Made by a program: the position numbers and the translations under genes
The notes under the pieces: generated by a model
Database searches by the model: none
What the model was told of the DNA's origin: nothing
Seen by the model: only the letters and a program-made list of their open reading frames with translations
Source: an uncultured Collinsella sp.
Lineage (GTDB): Bacteria; Actinomycetota; Coriobacteriia; Coriobacteriales; Coriobacteriaceae
Assembly (NCBI GenBank): GCA_958429225.1
Contig: CAUAJB010000009.1
Coordinates: forward strand, 1 to 40,575
Reading direction: 5' to 3'
DNA length: 40,575 bases
In this document: in pieces, positions 1 to 8,247 of the stretch
Layout of the letters: the number at the start of each line of letters is the position of its first letter
Position numbering within the stretch: position 1 is the first letter of the stretch

Positions 1-543
1 TCTCGGAAGGCACGTGCAGACCTTTCGTCATGGCCTCCTACCTTTCTTTCGGGCCTTACTGGCCGAATGTATCAGCGCCCCTCCGTATGGGACGCTGCTT
101 GCTGACAGCTCTAGTTATATCCAAAAACCACCCGCAATTCCACCTCGCCCCCGAACGGTCAGCAAAGTGCGATGAACGGTATATCGCATATGATTCCCCC
201 ATGATGCACTTCAGTTTTCTAAAGCAGGTTTTCAAAGGTAAACGTTCTTTTTTCTAAGGAATTAATCCAGATTGCACAAATATTTTCATGTTTAAGAATT
301 GCATAGCTAAAACGGTTTTCTGCATATATATGTCGTTTGTCCACGATTCGATTTGGATTCGATTATATTCAGCTTGCAATCATTCTTATTCATACATTCT
401 CACCAGTTGAGTATGGATATAGATTGTTTTCAAAACGAGTCAGGCAGTTAGTTGCATGCTTGACAGCGTAAGAAGTAGGTAAAGATACCGTTCGCACAAT
501 ACGTCCGTGCCGCAAGTCGACTAAATTGAGACAATAGTGAATA
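1..543. other. AT-rich leader region without a supported gene
   Basis: No convincing gene is visible. The longest open frame (30-257, + strand, 75 codons) lacks a ribosome site and shows no recognisable protein character. From about 180 onward the DNA is clearly AT-richer than the flanking genes, which suits an upstream regulatory region for the polyphosphate kinase gene. It holds a direct repeat of ATTCGATT at 346-353 and 357-364 (11-base period) and a -35-like TTGACA at 460-465. Nothing else could be assigned. Confidence 0.5.
460..488 (+). promoter_or_regulatory. Candidate promoter for polyphosphate kinase
   Basis: A perfect -35 hexamer TTGACA lies at 460-465. The best -10 at 16-17 bases spacing is weak (AAGATA/AGATAC around 482-488). 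It sits about 95 bases upstream of the likely ppk start in AT-rich DNA. The position is sensible, but the -10 is poor, so this is tentative. Confidence 0.3.
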
Positions 544-582
544 GTGTTAGGCTACCGTCCCCTGCGGGGACTGAACGGACAG

Positions 583-3084
583 ATGCATATGCCGAGCAAA
601 ATCGAAAAGAAGCAAAAGGCCGCTAAGCTGCGCAAGCCGCCGCGCGACTTCTCGTACACGCAAAATCGAGAGCTCAGCTGGCTGCGCTTTGACAACCGCG
701 TGCTCGACGAGGCTTTTGATGAGTCCGTGCCGCTGTTCGAGCGCCTTAAGTTCGTCTCGATCTTCGAGTCCAACCTCGATGAGTTCCTTATGGTGCGCGT
801 GGGTGGCCTGTCCGACCTTGCCGAGCTCAAAAAGCAGCCTGTCGACAACAAGAGCAATATGACCGCCTCCGAACAGGTCGATGCTGTCATGGCCGAAATG
901 CCCGAGCTCCTTACCCGTTGGGAGTCCATCTTTAAGAACATCGAGGGCAAGCTCGACACCTTGGGCGTTCACCGCGCGCGTGTCGATTCGCTTACGCCCG
1001 AGGAGCGCACCTTTGTAACCCGCTACTTCCAGGCCTACGTGTCGCCGGTCATCTCACCGCTGGTGATCGACCCGCGCCACCCCTTCCCCAACCTGCGCAA
1101 CGGCGCACTCTACCTGGCCTGCGGCCTGGACGGCGTCACCGACGAGGAAAGTCTGCTGGGCCTGATCGAGATTCCCGCCTCGATGAACCGCGTGGTCGAG
1201 ATCCCCTCGCCCACCGGCACCTACTCCTACATCTTGCTCGAGGATGTTATCCTCGCCTGCCTGGATAGCTGCTTTGGCTCCTATAAGCCGCTCGACCGCG
1301 CGCTCATCCGCGTCACCCGCAACGCCGACATCGATCCGGACGGCGAGGGCGTCGAGGAGGAAGAGGATTACCGCCAGCACATGAAGCGCATCCTCAAGAA
1401 GCGCCTGCGCCTGCAGCCGGTAGTGCTCGCCGTCTCGGGCTCGCTCGAAAAGCCAACGCTCAAGACTATCCGCAAGGCGCTCGAGCTCTCGCGTCGCTCG
1501 GTCTTTACCTGCGACATCCCGCTCAACCTGGGCTATGTCTTTAGCATCGAGGGCAAGATTCCCGAGCATCTGCGCAACGAGCTGCTCTTTACGCCGTTTA
1601 AGCCGCAGCCCAACCCCACCATCGATATGACCCGCTCCATCCGCGAGCAGGTACTTCAGCACGACAAGCTGCTCTTTTATCCCTATGAGGCCATGAACCC
1701 CTTCCTGGATCTGGTGCACGAGGCCGCCTACGACCCCGAGTGCATCTCACTGCGCATCACGCTCTACCGCGTGGCTAAGCAGAGCCGTCTGTGCGAGTCG
1801 CTCATCGATGCCGCCGAAAACGGCAAAGAGGTCACGGTGCTCATGGAGCTCCGCGCCCGCTTCGACGAGCAGAACAACATCGAGTGGGCCGAGCGTCTGG
1901 AAGAGGCAGGCTGCACCGTCATCTACGGCTCCGAGGGCTTTAAGTGCCACTCCAAGATCTGCCAGCTCACTTATCGCGAGGGCATGGCGCTTACACGCCT
2001 GACGTTGTTGGGCACCGGCAACTTTAACGAGAAGACGGCCAAGCTCTACAGCGACTTTATGCTCATGACCGCCCATCCCGGCATCGGCGAGGACGCCAAC
2101 TTGTTCTTCCGCAACCTGTCGCTGGGCAACCTGCGCGGCGATTACCGCTTCCTGGGCGTGGCGCCGGTCGGCCTGAAGCCGCTCATCATGCGCGGCCTGG
2201 ATCGCGAGATCCAGCGCGCCCTCGCTGGCGAGCCCGCCCGCGTGTTCTTTAAGCTCAACTCGCTCACCGACCGCGAAGTCATCGACAAGATCGCCGAGGC
2301 GTCGTGCGCAGGAGTACGCGTGGACATGATCATCCGCGGCATCTCGTGCCTCAAGCCGGGCGTTCCGGGCAAGACCGAGAACGTGCATGTCCGTTCTATC
2401 GTCGGACGCTTTTTGGAGCATGCGCGCGTTTACGCCTTTGGCGTGGACTCGGACATGATCTATCTGAGCTCGGCCGACATGATGACGCGCAACACCGAGC
2501 ACCGCGTGGAGATCGCCTTCCCCGTGCTCGACCCCACCTGCCGCGCACTGGTGCACGAGTACATGGGCATGCAGCTGCGCGACAACGTGAAGGCCCGCAG
2601 CCTCACGAGCGACGGCACCTGGGTCCCCGTGGAGCGCGCAGAGGGTGAGAAACCCTTCAACTCGCAGGAAGCCCTACTGGAGCGTGCCTATCGCAACGCC
2701 GAGGCCGCCGCGCAGCAGCGCGCACAGGAGAAGGAACGTGTGGCCGAAGAAGCTATTCAGGCCGAGGTTGAACATGGGGCAGTTGCCAAACCGGAAGCGA
2801 TTGCCGCTCCCCCGGTGAATGAGCCCGAGGCTGCCGCAGAGCCCGCCGTGGAGAAAGCGCCCAAGGTTCAGAAGGTCCAGGCGACCGTCATTGAGCCCGA
2901 GCCTGCACCTGCACCTCAGCCCGAGCCGCAGGTCACCAAGCCCGCACCCGAGACAAGCGCCCGTCGCGATAAGCCCGCCGGTAAGACCAAGGCCATCGAG
3001 CGCCATCGCCCCGGCCGCGTGCGCATGGGCCTGGGCCTGATCGGTCTGGGTCTTAAGACGCTCATTACCGGCAAGACGAAATAG
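583..3084 (+). CDS. ppk1: Polyphosphate kinase 1 with long C-terminal extension
   Basis: Makes inorganic polyphosphate from ATP through a phosphohistidine intermediate; cytoplasmic or membrane-associated. The N-terminal PPK domain opens with the family signature around NRELSWLRFDNRVL. The likely phosphorylated histidine is in KCHSKICQ (about residue 456), followed by GTGNFNEKTAKLYSD. The second catalytic half contains IIRGISCLKPG and FLEHARVYAFG. I chose ATG 583 because GGGGA lies 12 bases upstream; an upstream in-frame GTG at 544 has no ribosome site, and ATG 589 is also possible. The enzyme family is usually about 690-720 residues; this protein is about 833. The surplus is an Ala/Glu/Pro-rich, low-complexity tail from about residue 698, ending in a basic then Gly/Leu-rich segment. 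A strong terminator follows, so it is probably monocistronic. Identification is very secure; the role of the tail is unknown. Confidence 0.95.
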   Translation: MHMPSKIEKKQKAAKLRKPPRDFSYTQNRELSWLRFDNRVLDEAFDESVPLFERLKFVSIFESNLDEFLMVRVGGLSDLAELKKQPVDNKSNMTASEQVDAVMAEMPELLTRWESIFKNIEGKLDTLGVHRARVDSLTPEERTFVTRYFQAYVSPVISPLVIDPRHPFPNLRNGALYLACGLDGVTDEESLLGLIEIPASMNRVVEIPSPTGTYSYILLEDVILACLDSCFGSYKPLDRALIRVTRNADIDPDGEGVEEEEDYRQHMKRILKKRLRLQPVVLAVSGSLEKPTLKTIRKALELSRRSVFTCDIPLNLGYVFSIEGKIPEHLRNELLFTPFKPQPNPTIDMTRSIREQVLQHDKLLFYPYEAMNPFLDLVHEAAYDPECISLRITLYRVAKQSRLCESLIDAAENGKEVTVLMELRARFDEQNNIEWAERLEEAGCTVIYGSEGFKCHSKICQLTYREGMALTRLTLLGTGNFNEKTAKLYSDFMLMTAHPGIGEDANLFFRNLSLGNLRGDYRFLGVAPVGLKPLIMRGLDREIQRALAGEPARVFFKLNSLTDREVIDKIAEASCAGVRVDMIIRGISCLKPGVPGKTENVHVRSIVGRFLEHARVYAFGVDSDMIYLSSADMMTRNTEHRVEIAFPVLDPTCRALVHEYMGMQLRDNVKARSLTSDGTWVPVERAEGEKPFNSQEALLERAYRNAEAAAQQRAQEKERVAEEAIQAEVEHGAVAKPEAIAAPPVNEPEAAAEPAVEKAPKVQKVQATVIEPEPAPAPQPEPQVTKPAPETSARRDKPAGKTKAIERHRPGRVRMGLGLIGLGLKTLITGKTK

Positions 3085-3107
3085 TCGTTTGTAGAAGCAG
3101 TTTGTAG

Positions 3108-3151
3108 AAGCGCCCCGCATTTGAGGAAAGCCTCGGATGCGGGGCGCTTTT
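3108..3151 (+). terminator. Rho-independent terminator after ppk1
   Basis: A 13-base stem (3108-3120 with 3137-3149, containing GCGCCCCGCAT) encloses an inner GAGG-AAAG-CCTC hairpin and ends in TTTT. It follows the ppk1 stop by about 25 bases. Confidence 0.85.
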
Positions 3152-3197
3152 CCCTGCTACCATGGTGCGAACAACAACGCGAATGACAGGCAGGGAT

Positions 3198-4511
3198 ATG
3201 AAGCTCACTATAGAATCGATGACCTACGGCGCCGACGGTCTGGCGCACGCCGACAACGGCAAGGCCGTCTTTGTGCAGGGCGCCGTGGCAGGCGACACCG
3301 TCGAGGCCGAGGTCGTACAGGACGGCAAGTCGTTCATGCGCGCCCGCACCACCGAGATTCTGGAGCCAAGCCCCGATCGCATTCAGCCCCCCTGCCCCTT
3401 CGTGGGCATCTGCGGCGGCTGCTCGTGGGGCAATCTCTTACGCACGGCACAGCTCGCCGCCAAGGAGCAAAACCTGCGCTCCACGCTCGAGCGCATCGGC
3501 AAGTTCGCTCCTGAGCAGGTCGATGAGCTGGTACAGCCCATCCGCCACACCAAGGACGACTGGGGCTACCGCAACAAGATCGAGCTGGAGCCCACCGTCG
3601 TCAACGGTCGCGTGCGCCTTGGCATGCACGGTGTCGACCCCAGCAAAATCGTGACCGTCGATGCGTGCCCGCTGTTCGATAAGCGTTTTCCCAAGGCGCT
3701 CAAATCGGTCGTCGGCGCACTCAACTATCTAAGCGGCAGCCATGACTTGGGGCTCGAACGCGTGGGCATTCGCGCATCGCGCCGCACCAAGGCACTCGAG
3801 GTCGCACTCTGGACGCCCACAGGCTCTTTTCCGCGCTCGCAGGTCTCCCGCGTGCTGGCGGACGCCGCTCATCCCACGAGCATCGTTCGTGTGATGAGCA
3901 AGGGCGAAAAGAAAGCCCGCCGTGTCTCCAAAGTCGAGATGCTCGCCGGCGAGGGCTCGTGGACCGAGAATATCGCCGAAGGCCAGATGCGCTTATCTGC
4001 CCCGTCGTTTTTCCAGGTCAATACCAAGGGTGCCGAGATTTTAATCGAGCTCGTTATGGACGCCCTCGACCCGCAGGAAGACGAGCTGGCCGTGGACCTG
4101 TACTGCGGTGCCGGCACCTTTACCCTGCCGCTCGCCCGCCGCTGCGATTTTGTCGCCGCCGTCGAAGCCTATGGCCCGGCCGTGCGCGATCTACGCCGTA
4201 ACCTGGAGATCAACAAGCTCGATAACGTCGACGTCATCGGCGGCGACGCGGTGCGCGAGTTCCCCGATCAGGACGCCGACGTCCTGGTAGTCGACCCGCC
4301 GCGTGCGGGCCTCGCCCCCGAGGCCATAGACCTCATCGCGAGCACGAGTGCCCGCGATGTCGCCTACGTGAGCTGCGACCCGGCAACTCTGGCCCGCGAC
4401 CTCAAGCGCTTTGTCGAGGAGGGCACCTTCTCCCCCGTCAAGATCACGCCGGTCGACCTATTCCCGCAAACCTTCCACTGCGAGACCGTCGTCCACCTTA
4501 GGCGCAACTAG
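3198..4511 (+). CDS. 23S rRNA (uracil-5-)-methyltransferase, RlmD/TrmA family
   Basis: SAM-dependent formation of 5-methyluridine in RNA, probably 23S rRNA. An N-terminal TRAM-like OB domain (residues 1-55) precedes an iron-sulfur cysteine cluster CPFVGICGGC (about 65-75) with a further Cys in DACPLF (about 157). The Rossmann methyltransferase domain shows VDLYCGAGTF (about 300), VDPPRAG, and the catalytic cysteine in YVSCDPATLARD (about 393). Start ATG 3198 is preferred over ATG 3162: it has an AGGCAGGG ribosome site and begins at the TRAM domain. The length (437 residues) is normal. It is flanked by terminators or non-coding DNA and looks monocistronic. Family is certain; which U5 position it modifies cannot be told from sequence alone. 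Confidence 0.93.
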   Translation: MKLTIESMTYGADGLAHADNGKAVFVQGAVAGDTVEAEVVQDGKSFMRARTTEILEPSPDRIQPPCPFVGICGGCSWGNLLRTAQLAAKEQNLRSTLERIGKFAPEQVDELVQPIRHTKDDWGYRNKIELEPTVVNGRVRLGMHGVDPSKIVTVDACPLFDKRFPKALKSVVGALNYLSGSHDLGLERVGIRASRRTKALEVALWTPTGSFPRSQVSRVLADAAHPTSIVRVMSKGEKKARRVSKVEMLAGEGSWTENIAEGQMRLSAPSFFQVNTKGAEILIELVMDALDPQEDELAVDLYCGAGTFTLPLARRCDFVAAVEAYGPAVRDLRRNLEINKLDNVDVIGGDAVREFPDQDADVLVVDPPRAGLAPEAIDLIASTSARDVAYVSCDPATLARDLKRFVEEGTFSPVKITPVDLFPQTFHCETVVHLRRN

Positions 4512-4616
4512 CCGCTTAATCATTGCTCAGAAAATCATTGGGAAATCGAGCGTGGCAAGCGGAGGTCTTCGGGGTATAAGACGGCTAATTGTATGCCGCC
4601 TATGAAAGGAACCCTC

Positions 4617-5159
4617 ATGCCCAGCGTTGCCGTTCTCGCCGCCGATGGCTTTGAAACTATTGAATGCTTGACCATGGTCGATGTCATGCGTCGCGGCGGC
4701 GTGCGTGCCACGCTCGTCTCGATCATGCCCACGCGCGAGGTCGTAAGCTCGCTGCAGATCCCCGTGACCTGCGATGCGCTCTTTGATGAGATCAACTTTG
4801 ACGAGTACGACTGCGTCGTGCTGCCCGGCGGCCTGCCCGGTGCCACCAACCTGCGCGCAGATCAGCGCGTCTGCGACGTGGTCTGCGAGTTCGCCGCAAC
4901 CAAGCACGTCGCCGCCATCTGCGCCGCCCCGTTTATCCTGGGCGAGCTCGACCTGCTCGAGGGGCGCCATGCCACGTGCTTCCCTGGCTTTGAGAAAAGC
5001 TTCCCCGAAGGCGCCTATACCGGCGAGAAGGTCACGCAAGACGGCAACATCATCACTGCCAGCGGCATGGCACAGTCCCTCCCCTTTGCATTGGAGCTGC
5101 TGCGCACGCTCGCCGGCGACAAGGCCGTCGAGAAGGTCGCCGAGGGCATCCAACTATGA
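4617..5159 (+). CDS. DJ-1/PfpI (YajL-type) family protein
   Basis: Single-domain DJ-1/ThiJ/PfpI protein of 180 residues, a family of small cytoplasmic glutamine-amidotransferase-like proteins linked to oxidative-stress protection and glyoxalase or deglycase activity. The nucleophile-elbow cysteine is in AAICAAPF (Cys102), and an acidic partner lies near the N-terminus in DGFETIE. The motif VVLPGGLPGATNLR matches the conserved DJ-1 strand-loop. ATG 4617 was chosen because AAAGGA stands 6 bases upstream; an upstream in-frame ATG at 4593 has none. Its stop overlaps the Maf start by four bases (ATGA), so the two genes are almost certainly translationally coupled. The exact substrate is unknown. 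Confidence 0.9.
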   Translation: MPSVAVLAADGFETIECLTMVDVMRRGGVRATLVSIMPTREVVSSLQIPVTCDALFDEINFDEYDCVVLPGGLPGATNLRADQRVCDVVCEFAATKHVAAICAAPFILGELDLLEGRHATCFPGFEKSFPEGAYTGEKVTQDGNIITASGMAQSLPFALELLRTLAGDKAVEKVAEGIQL

Positions 5160-5737
5160 TTTTGGCTTCGCAATCGCCGCGCCGCATAGAGCTGATGCGC
5201 GAGGCAGGCTACAACATTCGCGTGATTCCCGCGGATATCGACGAAATGCCCTTTGATGGCGAGGCCCCGCTCACGCTTGTCGAGCGCTTGGCACGCGCCA
5301 AGGCGGCTGCCGTTGCTGCCGAGTATGCCGAGCCCAATGAGCTGACGGTCGCGGCCGACACCATCGTCACCTTTGACGGCAAGATTCTGGGCAAGCCGGC
5401 AACCGAGGACGAGGCGCGCACTATGCTCCGTGAGCTTTCGGGCCGCACGCACCAGGTCGCAACCGGCGTCTGCATCGTTAAGGCAGGCGATACGGCCGCC
5501 CCGCATGCCGCCGAAAGCCTGTCCTTTGTCGATGTGACCGACGTGACGTTCTACGAGCTCACCGACGAGCAGATCGAGCACTACGTCGCCTCGGGTGAGC
5601 CCATGGACAAGGCCGGCGCCTACGGCATTCAGGGCACAGGAGGACGCATGCTCGTGCACGATATTTCGGGCGACTTCTATAACGTGGTGGGCCTACCCAT
5701 CGCCCGCGTCGCGCGCGCGATTCAAAAACTCTCGTAA
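5156..5737 (+). CDS. maf: Maf-family nucleoside triphosphate pyrophosphatase
   Basis: Hydrolyses non-canonical or pyrimidine NTPs to NMP and PPi, cleaning the nucleotide pool; members were formerly called septum-formation inhibitors. The N-terminal SQSPRR (residues 5-10), AADTIV with Asp68, lysines in DGKILGKP, and GAYGIQGTGG near residue 160 are the family hallmarks. The 193-residue length is typical. The start ATG overlaps the preceding DJ-1 stop by four bases. Substrate preference resembles the dTTP/UTP branch by motif, but that is inference. A GC-rich hairpin follows at 5746-5768. Confidence 0.93.
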   Translation: MILASQSPRRIELMREAGYNIRVIPADIDEMPFDGEAPLTLVERLARAKAAAVAAEYAEPNELTVAADTIVTFDGKILGKPATEDEARTMLRELSGRTHQVATGVCIVKAGDTAAPHAAESLSFVDVTDVTFYELTDEQIEHYVASGEPMDKAGAYGIQGTGGRMLVHDISGDFYNVVGLPIARVARAIQKLS

Positions 5738-5745
5738 TTGCATCT

Positions 5746-5776
5746 GGCGCTGGGTATTCCCCAGCGCCTACAATTT
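5746..5776 (+). terminator. Probable terminator after maf
   Basis: Stem GGCGCTGGG (5746-5754) pairs with CCCAGCGCC (5760-5768) across a 5-base loop and is followed by a short T-run in TACAATTTT. The T-run is displaced, so it may be a weak or partial terminator. Confidence 0.55.
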
Positions 5777-5838
5777 TGGCGTACCGTACGGATCCCGACC
5801 GGGCACAAGGCGCGGCGGAAAACCGATAGGAGTTAAAC

Positions 5839-6840
5839 ATGGATACACTGCTCGAGGCCATTGACGTCTGCGATGTCGATGGCTTTTGCTATGGCAACTA
5901 TACGGACGAGGAGGCCGGAACCGGTTGCACCGTAATCGTGGCACCCGAGGGCGCCACCGGCGGCGTTGACGTTCGCGGCGGTGCTCCAGCATCGCGCGAA
6001 ACCGACCTGCTGCGACCCGAGAACACCGTCGACAAGGTCCACGCCGTCTGCCTTTCGGGTGGATCGGCCTTTGGCCTCGAGGCTGCAAGCGGCGTCGCTC
6101 GCGAGCTTGAGAGCCGCGGCATCGGCCTTCCCGTCGGCCCCACGCAGGTGCCTATCGTGTGCTCGAGCTGTATCTTCGACCTCGCCTTTGGTAACCCCAC
6201 CGTTCGCCCCGACATTGAGGCCGGCATCGCCGCCGTGCGCGAAGCACTCGACAACACCCCCACCAAGCTCGAACAGGGCAACGTAGGCGCCGGCACGGGC
6301 GCTACCGTGGGTAAGCTCATGGGCCCCGCTACCTGCATGAAGGCCGGCCTTGGCGCTGCCGCCGTGGCGCTCGGTCCCGTTAAGGTAGGCGCCGTGGTCT
6401 CGGTCAACGCCTGCGGCAACGTGGTCGACCCCTTCACCGGCGAGTGGGTCGCCGGCATGCGCGCCGCCGCCGATAGCGACCAGATCGTCGACACGGAACT
6501 CGCAGCCTTTGCCGCCGCCGGATCCATGCAGATGCCGCTCGACCGCACCAACACCACCATCAGCTGCATCGTCACCAACGTGGAACTCACTAAGGCACAA
6601 GCCACCAAGGTCTCCCAGATGGCCGCAGACGCCTACGCACACGCCATCCGTCCCACGCACACCACCAACGACGGCGACACCATCTACACCCTCGCCAGCG
6701 GCAAACTGGGCGCCCAGGCAAGCGCCGCCGTTCCCCTAGACCTGCTGGGCATGCTCGCCGTAAGGGCCCTGGAAACTGCCATCGTAAACGGAGCCAAAAC
6801 CGCCAAAACCTCCCACAGCATCCCCGGCGCCGCGAAGTAG
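5839..6840 (+). CDS. P1 family peptidase (DmpA/S58-type aminopeptidase)
   Basis: A 333-residue member of the DmpA-like autoprocessing Ntn-type aminopeptidases, which cleave N-terminal or beta-amino residues. Features seen: an N-terminal segment with TGCTVIVAPEGA; LSGGSAFGLEAASG (about residues 74-87), the conserved family signature; GNVGAGTGATVGK near 152-164; and TNTTISCIVTN near 238, where the family's autocleavage and nucleophile region lies. No signal peptide is visible, so it is probably cytoplasmic. The ribosome site TAGGAG is 7 bases before ATG 5839. It starts about 100 bases after maf, beyond a hairpin, and probably has its own promoter. Physiological substrate is unknown. Confidence 0.88.
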   Translation: MDTLLEAIDVCDVDGFCYGNYTDEEAGTGCTVIVAPEGATGGVDVRGGAPASRETDLLRPENTVDKVHAVCLSGGSAFGLEAASGVARELESRGIGLPVGPTQVPIVCSSCIFDLAFGNPTVRPDIEAGIAAVREALDNTPTKLEQGNVGAGTGATVGKLMGPATCMKAGLGAAAVALGPVKVGAVVSVNACGNVVDPFTGEWVAGMRAAADSDQIVDTELAAFAAAGSMQMPLDRTNTTISCIVTNVELTKAQATKVSQMAADAYAHAIRPTHTTNDGDTIYTLASGKLGAQASAAVPLDLLGMLAVRALETAIVNGAKTAKTSHSIPGAAK

Positions 6841-6851
6841 TCCACTCGACC

Positions 6852-6980
6852 GTCGGTCGGAGACGGGCGGGCGTTACGTTTGCTGCTCTACAGTCCTATG
6901 CAAGACGAAGGCCACATTAAGTGGCCTTCTTTGCATGCGGAACTCGCGACAAACGTAATGCCCGCCCGCCTCCGACCGAC
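6852..6980. repeat. Nested inverted repeat 1 with terminator-like core
   Basis: Arms at 6852-6882 and 6950-6980 are inverted copies of each other over 31 bases with two mismatches. Inside lies a second hairpin: GAAGGCCAC (6907-6915) pairs with GTGGCCTTC (6921-6929), extended by ATGCAA/TTGCAT, and is followed by TTT. The core probably terminates the P1 peptidase transcript. The function of the long outer arms is unknown. The same architecture recurs at 7074-7183 and 10670-10794. Confidence 0.85.
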
Positions 6981-7005
6981 TACCAACTAATATTTTTTCA
7001 GCCCA

Positions 7006-7047
7006 GGCCCCTGTGTACCGCGCGTCTAAGATCTTCAAATTCAAATA
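7006..7047 (+). pseudogene. 3' remnant of a glycosyltransferase (C-terminal tail only)
   Basis: Read on the + strand, this short frame ends in A-S-K-I-F-K-F-K and a TAA stop at 7045-7047. That almost equals the C-terminus of the adjacent minus-strand glycosyltransferase, which ends A-S-K-I-F-K-F-N. The 17 bases AAGATCTTCAAATTCAA at 7028-7044 occur in inverted orientation at 7220-7236, the 3' end of that gene. The simplest reading is a lost second glycosyltransferase copy, or an inversion or recombination scar. No upstream coding part remains. Confidence 0.6.
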
Positions 7048-7073
7048 ATCCGACAATCGATTCTTATAGCAAA

Positions 7074-7183
7074 GGCCCCTTGGCCTTTAGTTTGATACAA
7101 GTTCCGCACGAGCCGGAAAGCACATAATGTGCTTTCCGTGCGAGCAGGACTGTTCGCAGTAGCAAACTAAAGGCCAAGGGGCC
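7074..7183. repeat. Nested inverted repeat 2
   Basis: The 21-base arms at 7074-7094 and 7163-7183 are perfect inverted copies. Inside, GGAAAGCACA (7115-7124) pairs with TGTGCTTTCC (7128-7137), with outer CGCACG/CGTGCG pairs. It lies about 30 bases beyond the stop of the minus-strand glycosyltransferase, so on that strand it could act as the transcript end. There is no clear T-run. Confidence 0.85.
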
Positions 7184-7215
7184 CAGTCAACCTATCGGCA
7201 GCGATTACTCAACAG

Positions 7216-8247
7216 TTAGTTGAATTTGAAGATCTTTGAGGCAAGATGGTATAGGCCGAGTGTGGTTTTGTCTCCGGCCCGTCCACGCAGGTTGGTGAAG
7301 AATCCGACCACGCCGTAGCGAGCGCGACGATACATGCGCTCGTCGTACTCCTTCAGGTCCTTCCACAGCGTCTTCAGGCGCTCATCGGCACAATCTTCCT
7401 CGGAAAGCTTGGTAAGCACCGAGCAAATCGCCATCATCATGGTGAAGTAGCCCATCATGTACGAACGCAGACGCGAGGACTCAACGTCCTGGTACAGGTG
7501 GAACGATTCCATCATGATGCGCGTTACGCGGAACTGCTGACCCAGGCGTTTGACCATCGTGGCCTCATTGACGCTCTGGCCCTCGCGACCGATAAAGTAG
7601 CGATAGAGGTCGATGTCGGCGTAGTACATGGTCTTGCAGCGCGGCAGCGGCACGTATGCGTAGATATTATCCACGTAGAACGTGTGTGCCGGCATAGGCA
7701 GATTGGACTCGCGCAGTACATCGGTGCGATAGCACAGGCTGTGCATGAGCAGGTTCTGATCGGGACGGAAGTGTCCGATCTGATCCCAAGAGAAAATCTT
7801 TTTGCGCGGCAGGGCAAACTTGTAGCCAATAGCGGTATGCGTGCCCTCGTAAACCTTCTCGTACACGTAGTTCGAGATAAACAGGTCGACGCGCTGGTCG
7901 CGCTCCTCAAAGCCACGCAGAATCGACAGCATGGTCGAAAGCGCCGCACCGTCGAGCCAGTCGTCCGAGTCGACAACCTTGTAGTAGGTGCCCTGCGCCT
8001 CGCGCAGGCCCGAAAGAACGGCGATGCCGTGGCCGCCATTCTCCTGGTGCACCGCGCGGATGATTCCAGGATAACGGGCCTCCCACTCGTCGGCCTTGGC
8101 GGCCGTCTCGTCCTTGGATCCGTCGTCCACCACGATAATCTCGATATCGGTAGCGTAATTGCTCCCCTCCAAGATGGAGGTGATGCAATGGTCCATGTCC
8201 TTGGCGGCGTTATACGAGGGAATACCGAATGTTATGACTTTATGCAT
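7216..8247 (-). CDS. Glycosyltransferase family 2
   Basis: Transfers a sugar from a nucleotide-sugar donor, probably to a cell-surface glycan. The GT-A fold is evident from ITFGIPSYNAAKDM at the N-terminus, VVDDGSKDET (about residues 36-45), and the metal-binding DxD-like VVDSDDW (about 92-98). No membrane segments are visible, so it is presumably cytoplasmic-face. I prefer ATG 8247 (343 residues), which starts right at the GT2 strand; ATG 8265 is also open. It overlaps the 3' end of the UDP-galactopyranose mutase gene by 8 bases, so the two form an operon. The context suggests transfer of a galactofuranose-containing unit, which is inference. Its last codons have an inverted copy upstream (7028-7044). 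Confidence 0.9.
   Translation of the reverse strand: MHKVITFGIPSYNAAKDMDHCITSILEGSNYATDIEIIVVDDGSKDETAAKADEWEARYPGIIRAVHQENGGHGIAVLSGLREAQGTYYKVVDSDDWLDGAALSTMLSILRGFEERDQRVDLFISNYVYEKVYEGTHTAIGYKFALPRKKIFSWDQIGHFRPDQNLLMHSLCYRTDVLRESNLPMPAHTFYVDNIYAYVPLPRCKTMYYADIDLYRYFIGREGQSVNEATMVKRLGQQFRVTRIMMESFHLYQDVESSRLRSYMMGYFTMMMAICSVLTKLSEEDCADERLKTLWKDLKEYDERMYRRARYGVVGFFTNLRGRAGDKTTLGLYHLASKIFKFN

Larger units (their letters stand above)
6841..7215. other. Gene-free spacer with nested repeats and a gene remnant
   Basis: This 375-base gap between two converging genes holds two consecutive nested inverted repeats (6852-6980 and 7074-7183) and, between them, the short 3' remnant of a glycosyltransferase gene on the + strand (about 7006-7047). 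No intact gene was found. Confidence 0.7.

Noticed and set aside
30..257. 75-codon open frame at the window start
   Set aside because: No ribosome site, no recognised motif and irregular codon use; more likely non-coding leader.
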